DNA of 64,000 nt from Bacteroidota bacterium (GCA_016718825.1 JADKCL010000073.1:1-64000); one strand, 5' to 3'; numbered from the stretch's first letter, positions 10,701 to 19,531 are shown. Notes: generated from the letters alone by a model not told the origin. Numbers and translations are program-made.

Positions 10701-11008
10701 GCGACGGCACCGATCGACAAAACGGCTTCCTTGTCAAAAATGGGTGCCCAATTGATCCCGCCATTTTCGCTTTTCCAAAGTCCGCCGCTCGCCGTACCTG
10801 CATAAATCGTCGAAGGGTCGGATTCCACAGCCACAATGCCCGTGACGCGCCCGCTCATGCCTGCAGGACCGATACAGCGCGGTTTGAGGTTTTTGAACTT
10901 GGAAAGGTCCACCGTTTGGGCATCTGCGAAGGGTATTCCTGCCAGGATCAAGGTCCAAGCAAGGAGCATACGGAAAATGCTCAACGGGAAATTCAGTCTT
11001 TTTTGCAT
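7733..11008 (-). CDS. Sortilin/VPS10-like Asp-box beta-propeller protein, exported
   Basis: The 1091-residue protein begins with a signal peptide ending FADAQ, then a long series of Asp-box turns of the S-x-D-x-G-x-x-W type: SENGGINW, SLDAGRTW, TIDGGLKW, TLDGGKTW, SDDGGFNW, SRDGGKSW, STDAGASW, TRDGGQNW, TRDFGATW and SIDAGENW across roughly residues 70-700. That number suits a ten-bladed VPS10/sortilin-type propeller, often loosely labelled glycosyl hydrolase in databases. Residues about 790-850 form a Lys/Glu-rich linker (KKENADSKGEKKKTTEVE), followed by a helical C-terminus. No sialidase or hydrolase active site can be asserted. Location is periplasmic or cell-surface. It is transcribed toward the small gene at 7363 and has no T9SS tail. 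Confidence 0.8.
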   Translation of the reverse strand: MQKRLNFPLSIFRMLLAWTLILAGIPFADAQTVDLSKFKNLKPRCIGPAGMSGRVTGIVAVESDPSTIYAGTASGGLWKSENGGINWAPIFDKEAVLSIGAVAVTQQNPSVIWAGTGEGNPRNSQNSGKGIYKSLDAGRTWQMMGLENTKTIHRIIVDPNNENVVYVAALGSAWGPNADRGVFKTIDGGLKWEKILYVNDTTGCAELVIDPSNPNKLLAAMWEYHREPWFFTSGGKGSGLYMTLDGGKTWQQQTEKNGLPAGKLGRMGLAFSRSKPNVVYALIESSATAFYRSDDGGFNWKKRAENDIGNRPFYYAEIFVDPQNENRVYNLWSTISYSEDGAKSFTQLVSFSGVHPDHHAFWIDPNNPEFLIDGNDGGIAISRDGGKSWALVENLPLGQFYHVDYDMQVPYNIMGGLQDNGSYVGPSEVWAEGGIRNYHWREVMFGDGFDVAAKRNDPQVVYAMSQGGFVRRVNKITGESIDIRPIHPEGKALRFNWNAGLALDPHNDNGLYYGSQFLHHSTDAGASWQLLSPDLTTNDSTKQKQAKSGGLTLDATTAENYTTILAIAPSPLQKGLIWVGTDDGNLQLTRDGGQNWTNLIGKLPDAPKGAWIPQIEVSKINVGEAFVILNDYRRNNWEPYAYHTRDFGATWRRIADGKKVSGHCLSIVQDPVAEGLLFLGTDHGLYVSIDAGENWTKWKNDFPSVPVNDLKIHPREHDLIIATFGRAVWMIDDIRSLRMLAKEGKSLLEKEFYLLPIQDAIAAEYRSVDGFRYNGAADFGGGNRGRGANLQVYLKSPGGEAAFPKAKTADAKKENADSKGEKKKTTEVEPPKPDRGPGEVTPKNMVRIHILTLAGDSVRTHSTKADTGFFEFRWQFDRNGSYFPKYNKFPRQLEIPGGPDMPPGQYKAVVLHGALKDSSNFQILPDPRIVYDREKVALREAKVADYLRLVRKGTQAFEQVRDAREMMDRYEKLLENVGDTLRDSLKKVGKPVRDSIRNLMEVYLDPENQKGLEHLTQQMVDRFYTVAGLVEPLYSPPGGNADLALRQLDAEVRRTVTRINHFLENEWKTYRQRMEAAKVPLFLDFVPVKMD

Positions 11009-11163
11009 CGCTTCGAATTCGGGTGCAGAAAGTTAAGGCCAATCATGCGAAGAAAAAACCTTGAGGCAGCGTGACGGTTGATTCTTGGCCTGAATGTTAA
11101 ATTTCAGCAATTAATTTACCCAGAACTGCAAATCTGCTTAACTTTCCCGCAGAAATCACCTTG

Positions 11164-11442
11164 ATGCCTTCATTAGAATCCATTGCCAAAGACCCACGTT
11201 TCATCGGGCAAACCGTCCAATCCGTTTTGAAAGCGATCGGCAAACCCTATGACGACCACATTTTTGTCGATTTCACGCCGGGCAAGCTCAACGCCGCTGC
11301 ATTTCTTTTCGAAGGCGATGGATGGATCTACTTCCACATCGACGAATTCCAGCATCAACCCGCCTTCCACCCCGAGCGGAAATGGGACTTGGACCTATTG
11401 TTGAAGGAAAAGGTCGCCCAAATGGAATTCGAAGCAGAATGA
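11164..11442 (+). CDS. Small conserved-looking protein of unknown function
   Basis: The 92-residue soluble protein starts MPSLESIAKDPRFIGQTVQS and contains an alternating strand region KLNAAAFLFEGDGWIYFHID before a Lys/Glu-rich helix. I chose the ATG at 11164 rather than the TTG just before it. No signal peptide, membrane segment or known motif is visible. It stands alone between the divergent sortilin gene and a 340-base non-coding stretch, so it is probably monocistronic. Confidence 0.6.
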   Translation: MPSLESIAKDPRFIGQTVQSVLKAIGKPYDDHIFVDFTPGKLNAAAFLFEGDGWIYFHIDEFQHQPAFHPERKWDLDLLLKEKVAQMEFEAE

Positions 11443-11461
11443 ATTGGAGGAAGTTATTCCG

Positions 11462-11505
11462 CGTCGTTGGCGCTACCCAAAATGCGGTGTGAGCGCCAAT
11501 GACGC
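11462..11505. repeat. Imperfect inverted repeat, hairpin-forming
   Basis: GCGTCGTTGGCGCT at 11462 pairs with AGCGCCAATGACGC ending at 11505 (13 of 14 positions), with a 16-base loop. It lies just after the small gene ending at 11442. It lacks a T-run, so it is a weak terminator candidate or part of a palindromic repeat family. Confidence 0.45.
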
Positions 11506-11613
11506 TAATTTGGAACGGCATTCCAGACGAACCTGCCAAATCCAAATTTGAATTCCATGGTGTGTGCGTTCCGTGTTGGTCGTTTTCACCAATTGTCCTG
11601 AATATCATGGTCC

Positions 11614-11663
11614 AATTGTTTCGCGTAGGGACAGGTCGCGACCTGTCCCTACGCGAAACAATT
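11614..11663. repeat. Perfect 50-bp palindrome
   Basis: The left arm reads AATTGTTTCGCGTAGGGACA then GGTCGC, and the right arm is its exact reverse complement; the centre is TCGCGA between 11638 and 11639. There is no loop, so it would form a long cruciform or RNA hairpin. It sits in the otherwise gene-free interval 11443-11781. It resembles REP/MITE-like palindromes built on GTAGGGACAGG. Confidence 0.8.
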
Positions 11664-11781
11664 CATTACCAAACATTTATGCAATTTTCTACCCGATGAC
11701 GATCCTTGCCTATGCCCACATTGAAGCGCGCAAGATTCGAATTCGAGATTTTGATTCCCCGTGCAATAGTTCAACAAGGAT

Positions 11782-12153
11782 TCAAACCAATTTCCGACTA
11801 CGCTTCACCCGCACCACCGACCGGATCGCCAAATACAGAGAACCCAATGCGCAAATAATCAACCCCAAAGACTCCCGCGCGAGTTCGACACCCGGCCGGG
11901 AATCCATTTTCCCGGTAAGCCCCTGAAACTCCTCCGGCCAAAGCAAAACGGCCCCGACGATCGCCGCAATCATCGGAAACAGGCAGATAAACAATGGAAT
12001 AGGCTTGAAAATGCTCCAAACATGCATAACGACGAGACATCCGTAGATGGCAATCCACGTCAGCGGATCGGGATCATTGTATTGAACCGCCGCAAATGCC
12101 CCAAAAATCAAGGCCAAAACAATTCCTATTCCCGTATGGACACGTGTTTCCAT
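11782..12153 (-). CDS. TMEM220-family small membrane protein
   Basis: The frame is open further upstream, but METRVHTGIGIVLALIFGAF at 12153 gives the natural start of about 123 residues. The first helix ends in AAVQYNDPDPLTWIAIYG; the QYNDPDP-type motif followed by a short helix is the mark of the TMEM220 family. Three more hydrophobic segments follow (VVMHVWSIFKPIPLFIC, MIAAIVGAVLL and LGLIICALGSLYLAI). It is an inner-membrane protein whose biochemical role is unknown for the family. It diverges from the cytochrome gene at 12274. Confidence 0.7.
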   Translation of the reverse strand: METRVHTGIGIVLALIFGAFAAVQYNDPDPLTWIAIYGCLVVMHVWSIFKPIPLFICLFPMIAAIVGAVLLWPEEFQGLTGKMDSRPGVELARESLGLIICALGSLYLAIRSVVRVKRSRKLV

Positions 12154-12273
12154 CTTGCAAAGGTAGGTGGCAACCTGTTTCAAGCCGCCATCAACCCAGT
12201 TGAGTTGCCCACATTTGATCCACGATCGCATCGGTTTTCTGAAGAATTCCCTTGAGATCACTAATTTCAGGCC

Positions 12274-13860
12274 ATGAAACGTGCGTATTTCTGGGGATTG
12301 TTATTGTTGCCGTTTTGGATCGGATGCAGTGGCGGAGGTCCGACCAAAATCGACGATCCAGGTTCGGCCGCAGCTACCGAGCCCAAGGGCAAGCAGTTGA
12401 TGACCCAATACTGCGGCAGTTGCCATACCGTTCCTTCACCGTCGGATTTGGACCAAAAGACCTGGAAAAACCACATCCTCGTGCGCATGAGCGCCTACAT
12501 GGGCATCTACAACGACAACCAACGGTACTACGATAGTGTCCCTGAAAAATGGCTCGAGCCCGGTGTCGGCGGTCAGCGGGTGCGCGCAGCGGGGATTTAT
12601 CCTGCGAAACCCGTGATGAGCCGTCCGGATTGGGAGGCTTTGCGCGATTATATCCTCAGCAATGCGCCAACGCTCACGACGGGCGCTCCCGGGATGTTGC
12701 CGATTGAAAAGAAATTGGAGCTTTTCAAGGCGCGGCCGTGGCAACCCGACCGCACTTTGCAGCCGTTGGTAACGGCAGTGGCGATTGATTCAGCCCATTC
12801 GAAAGTTTATGCGGCATTTTTCCAGCAGAGCTTGCTCGAAATGAATCCCGCAGGGAAAATTCTCGACCGTGTCGACGGATTGTATGGCCCAATTTATTTG
12901 AATCCCGCTGCGAATGGCTTTTCCATGGCCGAAATCGGGAGCATGAAGGGCAGTGACCACCCCAAAGGCAGCGTTTGGCGGGCAAATGGATTCGGCCAAA
13001 TCAAATCCAAAAAGCCTGCGGTGCGCTTTGATTCATTGATGCGGCCCGTGATGATCCAATGGGCCGACCTCGATCAGGATGGGGACGAAGATGCCGCCCT
13101 CGCCGAATTTGGCTACCACATGGGCGAAATGTCTTGGCAGGAAAACGAAGGAGGGAAATTCATTCGGCATACACTCTACCCCGACGACGGCACGGTTTCC
13201 ATTCATGTCGGCGATTTCACCGGCGATGGTTTGCCCGACATCCTGAGCCTCAAGGCCAATGCCGACGAACGTGTCGATTTGTACACCAACAAAGGCAAGG
13301 GGCAATTCGAAGCAAAAATGCTGTTCCGTTTTAACCCGAGTTATGGTTGCACGGCCATGGAAGTCGTGGATTGGGACAAGGACGGTCGGCTCGACTTCTT
13401 GGTTGCGAACGGCGACAACGGCGATTATCCGCCGATTCTGAAGGCGCACCACGGCATCCGGTTGTATCTGAACAAGGGCAATGCTGAATTTGAGATGGCG
13501 CATTATTTTCCGTTCAACGGCGCTTATGGCTTGCGCGTCGGGGACTTTGACTTGGACGGCGATCCCGATTTGGCGGCGGTTTCCTTTTATCCCGATTACA
13601 AAGGCCGGCCCGAAGAAGCTTTTGTTTACTTCGAAAATCAGGGCAATTTCCAATTTCGTGCGCTGACATTTCCCGAAGTTGGCTTAGGAAGGTGGATGGT
13701 CATGGATGCCGGGGACATGGACGGCGATGGGGATGAAGACATTGTGTTGGGGGCCTTCGACGTCAAAAGTGACGACTGTAGCGAGGCGACCTACGACCAA
13801 TGGATCAAGGACGATGTGCCGGTTTTGGTCTTGGAGAATTTGACAAAATCTGGGAAATAG
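12274..13860 (+). CDS. Lipoprotein fusing a cytochrome c domain to an FG-GAP/VCBS propeller
   Basis: Residues 1-18 form a lipoprotein signal (MKRAYFWGLLLLPFWIGC). A single heme-binding CGSCH lies at about residues 47-51, in a short cytochrome-c-like domain up to about 140. From about 265 on come calcium-binding FG-GAP turns: DLDQDGDEDAAL, DFTGDGLPDIL, DWDKDGRLDFLV, DFDLDGDPDLAAV and DMDGDGDEDIVL. The protein would be a lipid-anchored propeller carrying one covalent heme, with roles in electron transfer or surface binding. Similar cytochrome/VCBS fusions occur in Bacteroidota and Planctomycetes; their function is not established. No operon partner is evident. Confidence 0.75.
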   Translation: MKRAYFWGLLLLPFWIGCSGGGPTKIDDPGSAAATEPKGKQLMTQYCGSCHTVPSPSDLDQKTWKNHILVRMSAYMGIYNDNQRYYDSVPEKWLEPGVGGQRVRAAGIYPAKPVMSRPDWEALRDYILSNAPTLTTGAPGMLPIEKKLELFKARPWQPDRTLQPLVTAVAIDSAHSKVYAAFFQQSLLEMNPAGKILDRVDGLYGPIYLNPAANGFSMAEIGSMKGSDHPKGSVWRANGFGQIKSKKPAVRFDSLMRPVMIQWADLDQDGDEDAALAEFGYHMGEMSWQENEGGKFIRHTLYPDDGTVSIHVGDFTGDGLPDILSLKANADERVDLYTNKGKGQFEAKMLFRFNPSYGCTAMEVVDWDKDGRLDFLVANGDNGDYPPILKAHHGIRLYLNKGNAEFEMAHYFPFNGAYGLRVGDFDLDGDPDLAAVSFYPDYKGRPEEAFVYFENQGNFQFRALTFPEVGLGRWMVMDAGDMDGDGDEDIVLGAFDVKSDDCSEATYDQWIKDDVPVLVLENLTKSGK

Positions 13861-13935
13861 CGCATCAGACCAAATATTTGCAGAAAAATTTCCCGGAAAT
13901 GTTATCTTGCTATCGATCAAAAGTCGTCGGGAAGA

Positions 13936-15132
13936 ATGAAAGGGATTCTATTTACAGTATTGCTGCTGTTTGCAAGTTTTTGTTTCGGGCAAACATGGCT
14001 CAGCCTTCCTGCCAATACGGGGTATGTGGCGCTAGGCGATTTGGATGTCCCTGGCACGCAATTGACTGTCGAATGCCTCTACACCTCCACCAATCCTGCT
14101 TCGGTGGATTTGGTTTCCAAACATGCCGGTCCTGGAGATGTAAATTACTTGTTACGCAGAACCCATGCAGAATTGACGACCGGCAGCGGATTTGCTTCTT
14201 CGCCAGCGGTTTGTCCGCCGGATGAAAACACTTGCCGCCATGCCGCGATGGTTTATAATGGCACCACGCTTTCGTTTTATTTGAATGGGCAACTCAATGG
14301 GCAAGTCGCGATGTCAGGCAATATGGTCCAAAACAATCACCAAGCGCTTGTTGGCAACTATGGTTGCTGTTTTGGTGGCGAACAATTTTTTGGATTCATC
14401 GACGAAGTTCGGATTTGGGCAGTAGCGAGAACGCAAGCGCAAATCCAAACATTTATGTTCATTCCCTTGCCGACGCCGACGACGCAAACGGGCTTGTTGG
14501 CCTATTATTCGTTCAACAGTGCGATCAATTTGCAAGGAAATGCGCTGTTTAACGGCAGCGTTGCGGGAACTGCAAGCCTTGGGAATGCGAATCCGACTTG
14601 TGTGGCATTGACGCCGGTTTGCGTGATTTTGGGCGGGTCCTTTGATCGGTTTACGGTGAGTCCGGAAGGCGATGGATTGCAACTGGATTGGGAATGGAAT
14701 GGTGTCACTCCTCAGCATTTTTTGTTGGAAACAGGGCCGACACCATCGGAATTGACTGCAATTCAAGACATTGAACCGATGAACAATTCATTGTCGTTGC
14801 GCCATCAGCCAATGCAGGCGACTTGGTACCGACTCTCAGCCATCACTGCGAATGGCGAAGTGGTTTCGAGCAATGCGGTGGAATTTGTGCCTGGGAAGCA
14901 AAATGCGACATTCTTCGCAAACCAGATTGACAATCAGGTGCAAGTATCTGTCACGGAACCCATGGAGATTCAATACAGCGTTTACGACGTTTCTGGAAAG
15001 CGAATCCTTGACGGATGCCACTTAGTTTCAAATGAATTGCGTTTCGATCTTCCGACAATGAATGGATTCTATCTCGTCAAACTGATGGGAATCGGCAAAC
15101 AAAAGACCATTCGTTGCCGAATAGTTCAATAA
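13936..15132 (+). CDS. LamG (concanavalin A-like) T9SS-secreted protein
   Basis: A signal peptide (MKGILFTVLLLFASFCFGQ) is followed by a LamG/pentraxin-like fold over about residues 25-205: VECLYTSTNPASVDLVSKHA, AAMVYNGTTLSFYLNGQLNG and FFGFIDEVRIWAVARTQAQI are the usual LamG landmarks. A linker strand domain follows, then an 80-residue C-terminal T9SS sorting domain with YSVYDVSGKRILDG and GFYLVKLMGIGKQKTIRCRI. It is probably exported across the outer membrane and attached to the surface, where LamG domains commonly bind glycans or proteins. Its 3' end is only a few bases from the convergent SH3-like gene. Confidence 0.75.
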   Translation: MKGILFTVLLLFASFCFGQTWLSLPANTGYVALGDLDVPGTQLTVECLYTSTNPASVDLVSKHAGPGDVNYLLRRTHAELTTGSGFASSPAVCPPDENTCRHAAMVYNGTTLSFYLNGQLNGQVAMSGNMVQNNHQALVGNYGCCFGGEQFFGFIDEVRIWAVARTQAQIQTFMFIPLPTPTTQTGLLAYYSFNSAINLQGNALFNGSVAGTASLGNANPTCVALTPVCVILGGSFDRFTVSPEGDGLQLDWEWNGVTPQHFLLETGPTPSELTAIQDIEPMNNSLSLRHQPMQATWYRLSAITANGEVVSSNAVEFVPGKQNATFFANQIDNQVQVSVTEPMEIQYSVYDVSGKRILDGCHLVSNELRFDLPTMNGFYLVKLMGIGKQKTIRCRIVQ

Positions 15133-15138
15133 TCCATC

Positions 15139-15837
15139 TCAACAGCCCGGCGGATGAAAATACCATTTGATCCGCCATTGGCCCGATTCCTTGCTAACAA
15201 TCACTCTTTTGCGCAACTCCAGGGATGTGAATTTTGTAGCGACATAACCGACCTCTCCTCCTTTGAGCTGGATTTGGAGCCAATCAAATCCATCTACATC
15301 CCAAGTGATTCGAGAAAATCCATCTGGCTGAGGGGGCACAATACAACCGAACTTTTGCATTGTTACGCGCCGTATCACCTCAGATTGCAAGGATGGCTGC
15401 CGTCTAATGTTGACATCCTTGCCAAGCACGTACACTTCAAGTCCCTCCTCGAAATGTTTGAAATAAGATGGTGCGAAATAAGCTTCGCCCTTCAAATCAT
15501 TTTTTTGTATTTCTTTTGTTAAAGGAATAAAACCATAAGCCACGATACGTTGGAGCAACTGCCAATCTTCGGAGGAATCCCCTTTAAAATAGTACTCAAA
15601 AAAGGTCTCCTGTGCACATCCGGGCCATCCGCACCCATCGTTGCTTTCATAAATGGTATCGGCAAATAGGAGTTTTAAGCTTGCAAGGTCCTTTTGTTCC
15701 AATGCCTGATCAAGTGCACCGCGAAACCGCTGAAAATCAGGATCACGGGGGCTCTCGTCACGCGGAATTTGCCCAAAACATTGGCAGAAATTCAGTATGA
15801 GCAATATCAAACCAACAAATGCACCGGCCGTTTTCAC
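15139..15837 (-). CDS. Exported protein with an SH3b-like domain
   Basis: The 232-residue protein has a signal peptide (MKTAGAFVGLILLILNFCQC, possibly a lipoprotein) and a helical first half. Near residues 130-190 it has an SH3b-like segment: YVLGKDVNIRRQPSLQSEVI, a Trp-rich strand, then GGEVGYVATKFT. The C-terminal IVSKESGQWRIKWYFHPPG resembles a SnoaL/DUF-type strand. The start is a GTG at 15837 that overlaps the TGA of the upstream chitinase-like gene by four bases, so translation is probably coupled. The SH3b domain suggests peptidoglycan or protein binding in the envelope, as inference. Confidence 0.65.
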   Translation of the reverse strand: MKTAGAFVGLILLILNFCQCFGQIPRDESPRDPDFQRFRGALDQALEQKDLASLKLLFADTIYESNDGCGWPGCAQETFFEYYFKGDSSEDWQLLQRIVAYGFIPLTKEIQKNDLKGEAYFAPSYFKHFEEGLEVYVLGKDVNIRRQPSLQSEVIRRVTMQKFGCIVPPQPDGFSRITWDVDGFDWLQIQLKGGEVGYVATKFTSLELRKRVIVSKESGQWRIKWYFHPPGC

Positions 15838-18800
15838 TCCCTCACCACCTTTCCCAAAAACACCTTCCCTCCCACCAAAATCCGATAGACATAAACGCCA
15901 TGCGCAAAGCGCTCCGTTTCAATCACCAATTCCTCCGGCTGCTGATCCATTGCCCAATCCGATTGGAAAATTTCGCGGCCTTGTAGGTCAAACAATTCAA
16001 CGGAGCCCGCCTCGGAACTCAAGGATTCAAAGCGAATCGTGATTGCATTTTGAAACGGATTGGGGAACAAAACCGGCGCCAAAACATCGCCCGATTGGCC
16101 GGGACGCACCTCAATGACGCGGTGATAATGGCTCGTGCCATTGCTGTCGAGCTGCCGCAAGCGGTAATAATTGATGGCATTGCGGGCATAATCCGGATGC
16201 TGAAGCGCGTAGGCTCCAGCGCCTTGCGCATCAGGTGAGGACGGCACAAAACCGATTTCCTGAAAGGCAATGGCGTCACTAGCCTTCATCCATTCGACAA
16301 AAAAGCCGACGTTGTTTTCCTCTGCGTACGTCTGCCAATCCAATTGCACAAATCCCTCCATTTCGGTACCTGAGAAACTCACCAATTCGATGGGCAAAAT
16401 GCAGCCATTGAGGTCGCCGGTGAGCATCAGGTCGAGGTTGCAATGTTGCCCGGCAAAGCCGTCGACCATCACATAGTAAGTCTGCGAAGGCTGCAACAGC
16501 GGCGCAATATTGACCGGTGCAGATTGCAGCATCTTGTCGGCGCAATAAATCGGAGCCCCCCAAGACGCGCCTGATTGGCAAGCATTGACCTGATAGATCG
16601 CAATCTGCGCACCGTTTCCGCCGGGAATCGAATTTTGGCAGGAAATGTTTTCGAGCTGCATGTCGATTTGGCCATTGGTGCAAATCGTGCTCGGCGTCGA
16701 AAATTTGTACCAAACCGTATTTTCCAACCGCGTAATCGCATTGGCGCCATTGCATTGCGGCAGACTCAGCAGTTGGATATTGAGGTTCGGATCCTCGGTC
16801 GTCGGCTTGCCCGTCGCGAGCGTCGTGCTGCCCGCGTAGGCGACACTCGAAGCATTGATCAATGTCGCCGAACTGCAATCATTGCTGCCGTAATTTTTGC
16901 GTGCTGCACCTGAGCGAATCGTCGCGGCCCATCCACTTGCGACCGTTCCGCCATCACTTGAAAATTCAAAGGTGAGACAGCCGGTGGCATTGGCGATCGT
17001 TGCCTTGATCGTTTGCAAGTCATTTTGATTCAAGGCATTGCCGGTATAGGTGGCGATCAAGCGCGCATTGGTGGAATTGCCGTCATAGACATGGAGGTAA
17101 TCATAATTCTGCTCCAATCCGACGGTCCCGATTTGCGCGTGGATGACCTGTCCAGCCCCCGTAGCGATGCCATCGGGACAATAGGTTTTGACATACGATT
17201 CGTTGTTGGCATAATTGCCCAACGCACCACCGGTATCGTAAAAGTTCAGCGGATTGGCTGCACTTGCATACAACGTCGGATTTACGGTCGGCCGATTCGC
17301 ACAGCGCAAGGTGGCTTTGAAGCCTGTTCCGGTTGTAAGGGCGTCGCTCTGCAAGCGCGTAGTGAGGCAGCGCCCCGAGGAAATGATGGTTCCGGGCTGC
17401 GGATAGGCCGAAGTGCTGCCGGTGTACAGCGCTTTGACTTTGGCGGTGGTATCGGCGCCGTCCCAAACCCAAAAATAGTCGTTGCCGACGGTGCTTGAAA
17501 CAAGGTCGAGCTGCACGGGCGCGACCAACATGTTGAAATTGAGACGCACGGACTTGGCCGGATCGCTTGCGCAAAATGTCATTGTATTGCGCTCATTGTT
17601 GAGGTAATTGCCGGCCACGCCAGCATCGCTGTCATAAAAAACATGATAAGGCTTGCCGCAGTCAATATTCCCCAAAGCATTGTGATCCAAGCGAATGGTA
17701 TCCCCATACATCGGCGCACCTTCGCATGCCCATTTGAGTTGATAACCGCTTGCAACCGTCGCCCCATCCGTCGTGAATCGGAAAGTCATCGCCGTCCCCG
17801 AACTGATCGCAACAGGCGGAATGGTGGTGCCCGAATATTGCCCGATCAAGGGCGAAGCCGTCGAAGGGCCATCGTAGATGTACACGTAATCATAATTGGC
17901 CTCGAGGTTGAATGCGATGAATTCGGCTTTGATTTGCTCTCCGTTGGGGGAATTGATGGTGAATTTGTAGTTTTCGTTGTTGGCATAATTGCCCATCGGG
18001 CCGCCGGTATCCCAAAGGGTGTCGGCGCAAACATCGGGCCCGCAATCGGTGAATTTCTGCTCGATCAAATTCCAAAAGTCCTGATGACCATCGTCGTAGC
18101 CCAAGGCCCAGATTCCGATTCCGCCGAGATTGCGGTGGTGAATGAGGTCAAATTTCTCTGCCATGCTTTGGACGTCCTCGCCCCAACATTGTCGCCAAAG
18201 GCCGGCGCTTTGATAGATGTAAACTGGCGTTTGACTGTGACTGTCAAACGTTTTGGGACGCACGCCAGCGTAGTTGTTTTCCATGTAATTGTAAAGCCGC
18301 GCCGCGATATGCCCGGTATTCGTACTTGGATATGTGCCTGCGGCTGTGTTCCATTCTTCCCCGTAATAGGGCAATCCGGTCAAGAGCTTCGAAGGTGTCA
18401 ATCCTTGCCCAAGGTAATAATTGACGGATTTTGTGAGGTTGTAGGGCGCCCATAAGGTCCCGCTGTACAGTGGCGAATTGGGTCCGGCTTGGGCACTTCC
18501 CGAGTAATAATAATCGTAGCCCATGATCACAAATTCGTCGACGTAGGGCTCGAGCGCAGGGATATTGAAGACATTTCCCCAGTCGACGGCATACAAGGCC
18601 ATGGAAACTGAAGCTCCGGGAATGGCGTTTTTGACCTGCGTGCTGAGCGTTTGCATGAAGGCCGTGAAGTTGTTGCGCTGCCCGCTCGGCAAGCCTTCAA
18701 AGTCGATGTTGACGCCGTCGGCGTTGCGGTATTGCAAGAGAGAAATGATCGAATCAATGAACGTCTGCTTGGCGACGGCATTGGTCAGGAAGTTGGTGTT

Positions 18801-19229
18801 GTTGGTGGACCCGAAGTTGGTCGCGCAGAGTTCGACACGGCAACCCGCCGCATGCGCGAGCGGAATGCTGTTGGTCGTGCGCCAGCTATGGATTGAGGAG
18901 TAGCCGCCCGTCGTCGGATTGACTTCGTAGGAGAAATAGCAAAACGTACTCAGTTTGGCAAAATCGTAGCCCGTATAGCTCGTCCCCATCCAATAGGGGT
19001 ACCAACCATAAACGCTGTGGGTCAAATTGCAGGCAGTCACTTTGGCAGCGGATGGTGCGGATTTCCGACCGTTGAAGGAATCCCATTCGACTTCGGATTT
19101 CTCTCCCATCTTGCCGTAAAATTCGGCTTGGCGCTGATGGATCGATGGCCGGAATTGTCCTTCCGTTTGACCAAGCAAACTGCCGTGAAGGAAGCAAAGG
19201 ATAGCTATACAAACGATCACATAACGCAT
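15834..19229 (-). CDS. GH18 chitinase-like protein with CUB domains and T9SS tail
   Basis: A signal peptide (MRYVIVCIAILCFLHGSLLG) is followed by a glycoside hydrolase family 18 barrel over about residues 70-400. The strand-4 motif reads DGVNIDFEG at about 171-179, with the catalytic Glu present; the Asn at the second acidic position is normal in the YaaH-like branch. YGWYPYW and GIGIWALGYDDG are other GH18 landmarks. Three CUB-like modules follow (GNYANNENY, NYDYVYIYDGPSTASPLIG, then two further GNYLNNER/GNYANNES copies), plus a cysteine-containing domain and a T9SS sorting domain (VLFPNPFQNAITIRFES, ending GKVVRE). It probably cleaves chitin-like or peptidoglycan-derived N-acetylglucosamine polymers outside the cell. 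ATG 19229 was chosen for GGAG eight bases upstream; 19235 is the alternative. Confidence 0.85.
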   Translation of the reverse strand: MRYVIVCIAILCFLHGSLLGQTEGQFRPSIHQRQAEFYGKMGEKSEVEWDSFNGRKSAPSAAKVTACNLTHSVYGWYPYWMGTSYTGYDFAKLSTFCYFSYEVNPTTGGYSSIHSWRTTNSIPLAHAAGCRVELCATNFGSTNNTNFLTNAVAKQTFIDSIISLLQYRNADGVNIDFEGLPSGQRNNFTAFMQTLSTQVKNAIPGASVSMALYAVDWGNVFNIPALEPYVDEFVIMGYDYYYSGSAQAGPNSPLYSGTLWAPYNLTKSVNYYLGQGLTPSKLLTGLPYYGEEWNTAAGTYPSTNTGHIAARLYNYMENNYAGVRPKTFDSHSQTPVYIYQSAGLWRQCWGEDVQSMAEKFDLIHHRNLGGIGIWALGYDDGHQDFWNLIEQKFTDCGPDVCADTLWDTGGPMGNYANNENYKFTINSPNGEQIKAEFIAFNLEANYDYVYIYDGPSTASPLIGQYSGTTIPPVAISSGTAMTFRFTTDGATVASGYQLKWACEGAPMYGDTIRLDHNALGNIDCGKPYHVFYDSDAGVAGNYLNNERNTMTFCASDPAKSVRLNFNMLVAPVQLDLVSSTVGNDYFWVWDGADTTAKVKALYTGSTSAYPQPGTIISSGRCLTTRLQSDALTTGTGFKATLRCANRPTVNPTLYASAANPLNFYDTGGALGNYANNESYVKTYCPDGIATGAGQVIHAQIGTVGLEQNYDYLHVYDGNSTNARLIATYTGNALNQNDLQTIKATIANATGCLTFEFSSDGGTVASGWAATIRSGAARKNYGSNDCSSATLINASSVAYAGSTTLATGKPTTEDPNLNIQLLSLPQCNGANAITRLENTVWYKFSTPSTICTNGQIDMQLENISCQNSIPGGNGAQIAIYQVNACQSGASWGAPIYCADKMLQSAPVNIAPLLQPSQTYYVMVDGFAGQHCNLDLMLTGDLNGCILPIELVSFSGTEMEGFVQLDWQTYAEENNVGFFVEWMKASDAIAFQEIGFVPSSPDAQGAGAYALQHPDYARNAINYYRLRQLDSNGTSHYHRVIEVRPGQSGDVLAPVLFPNPFQNAITIRFESLSSEAGSVELFDLQGREIFQSDWAMDQQPEELVIETERFAHGVYVYRILVGGKVFLGKVVRE

Positions 19230-19531
19230 GAACATGGCTCCAAAAATTGTTGAAAGTACCACCCAAAACGTTCAAAGCTAGCATTTTTTGAGGGCGGATC
19301 ATTCTAAAAAAGGAATGAATTTTTCGTCAATGAGACTAAATCGATTCAGGACCTCGATATGCCGTTAGAAATCTTGATCGAGGCAAACGCAGAGATGAGT
19401 ATGCCGTCAAAAACGAAGCGAATAAGCTTGGGGCATTCAATTTTAGAATCTCATTATCTGCCACTTACCACTGCGCTAAAGAAATTTTAAAAAAAATTTG
19501 TGCCAGATGGTAACAGAACTCGGCGTTGGGT
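19230..19531. other. Divergent intergenic region
   Basis: About 300 bases lie between the divergent GH18 gene and the P47-like gene. It is AT-rich near 19480-19505 (TTTTAAAAAAAATTTG) and should hold promoters for both directions. I see no clean Bacteroidota -33/-7 pair, no hairpin and no small gene. Confidence 0.5.

Noticed and set aside
16279..16878. 199-residue minus-strand ORF within the GH18 gene
   Set aside because: It is an out-of-frame reading of the CUB and cysteine domain region.
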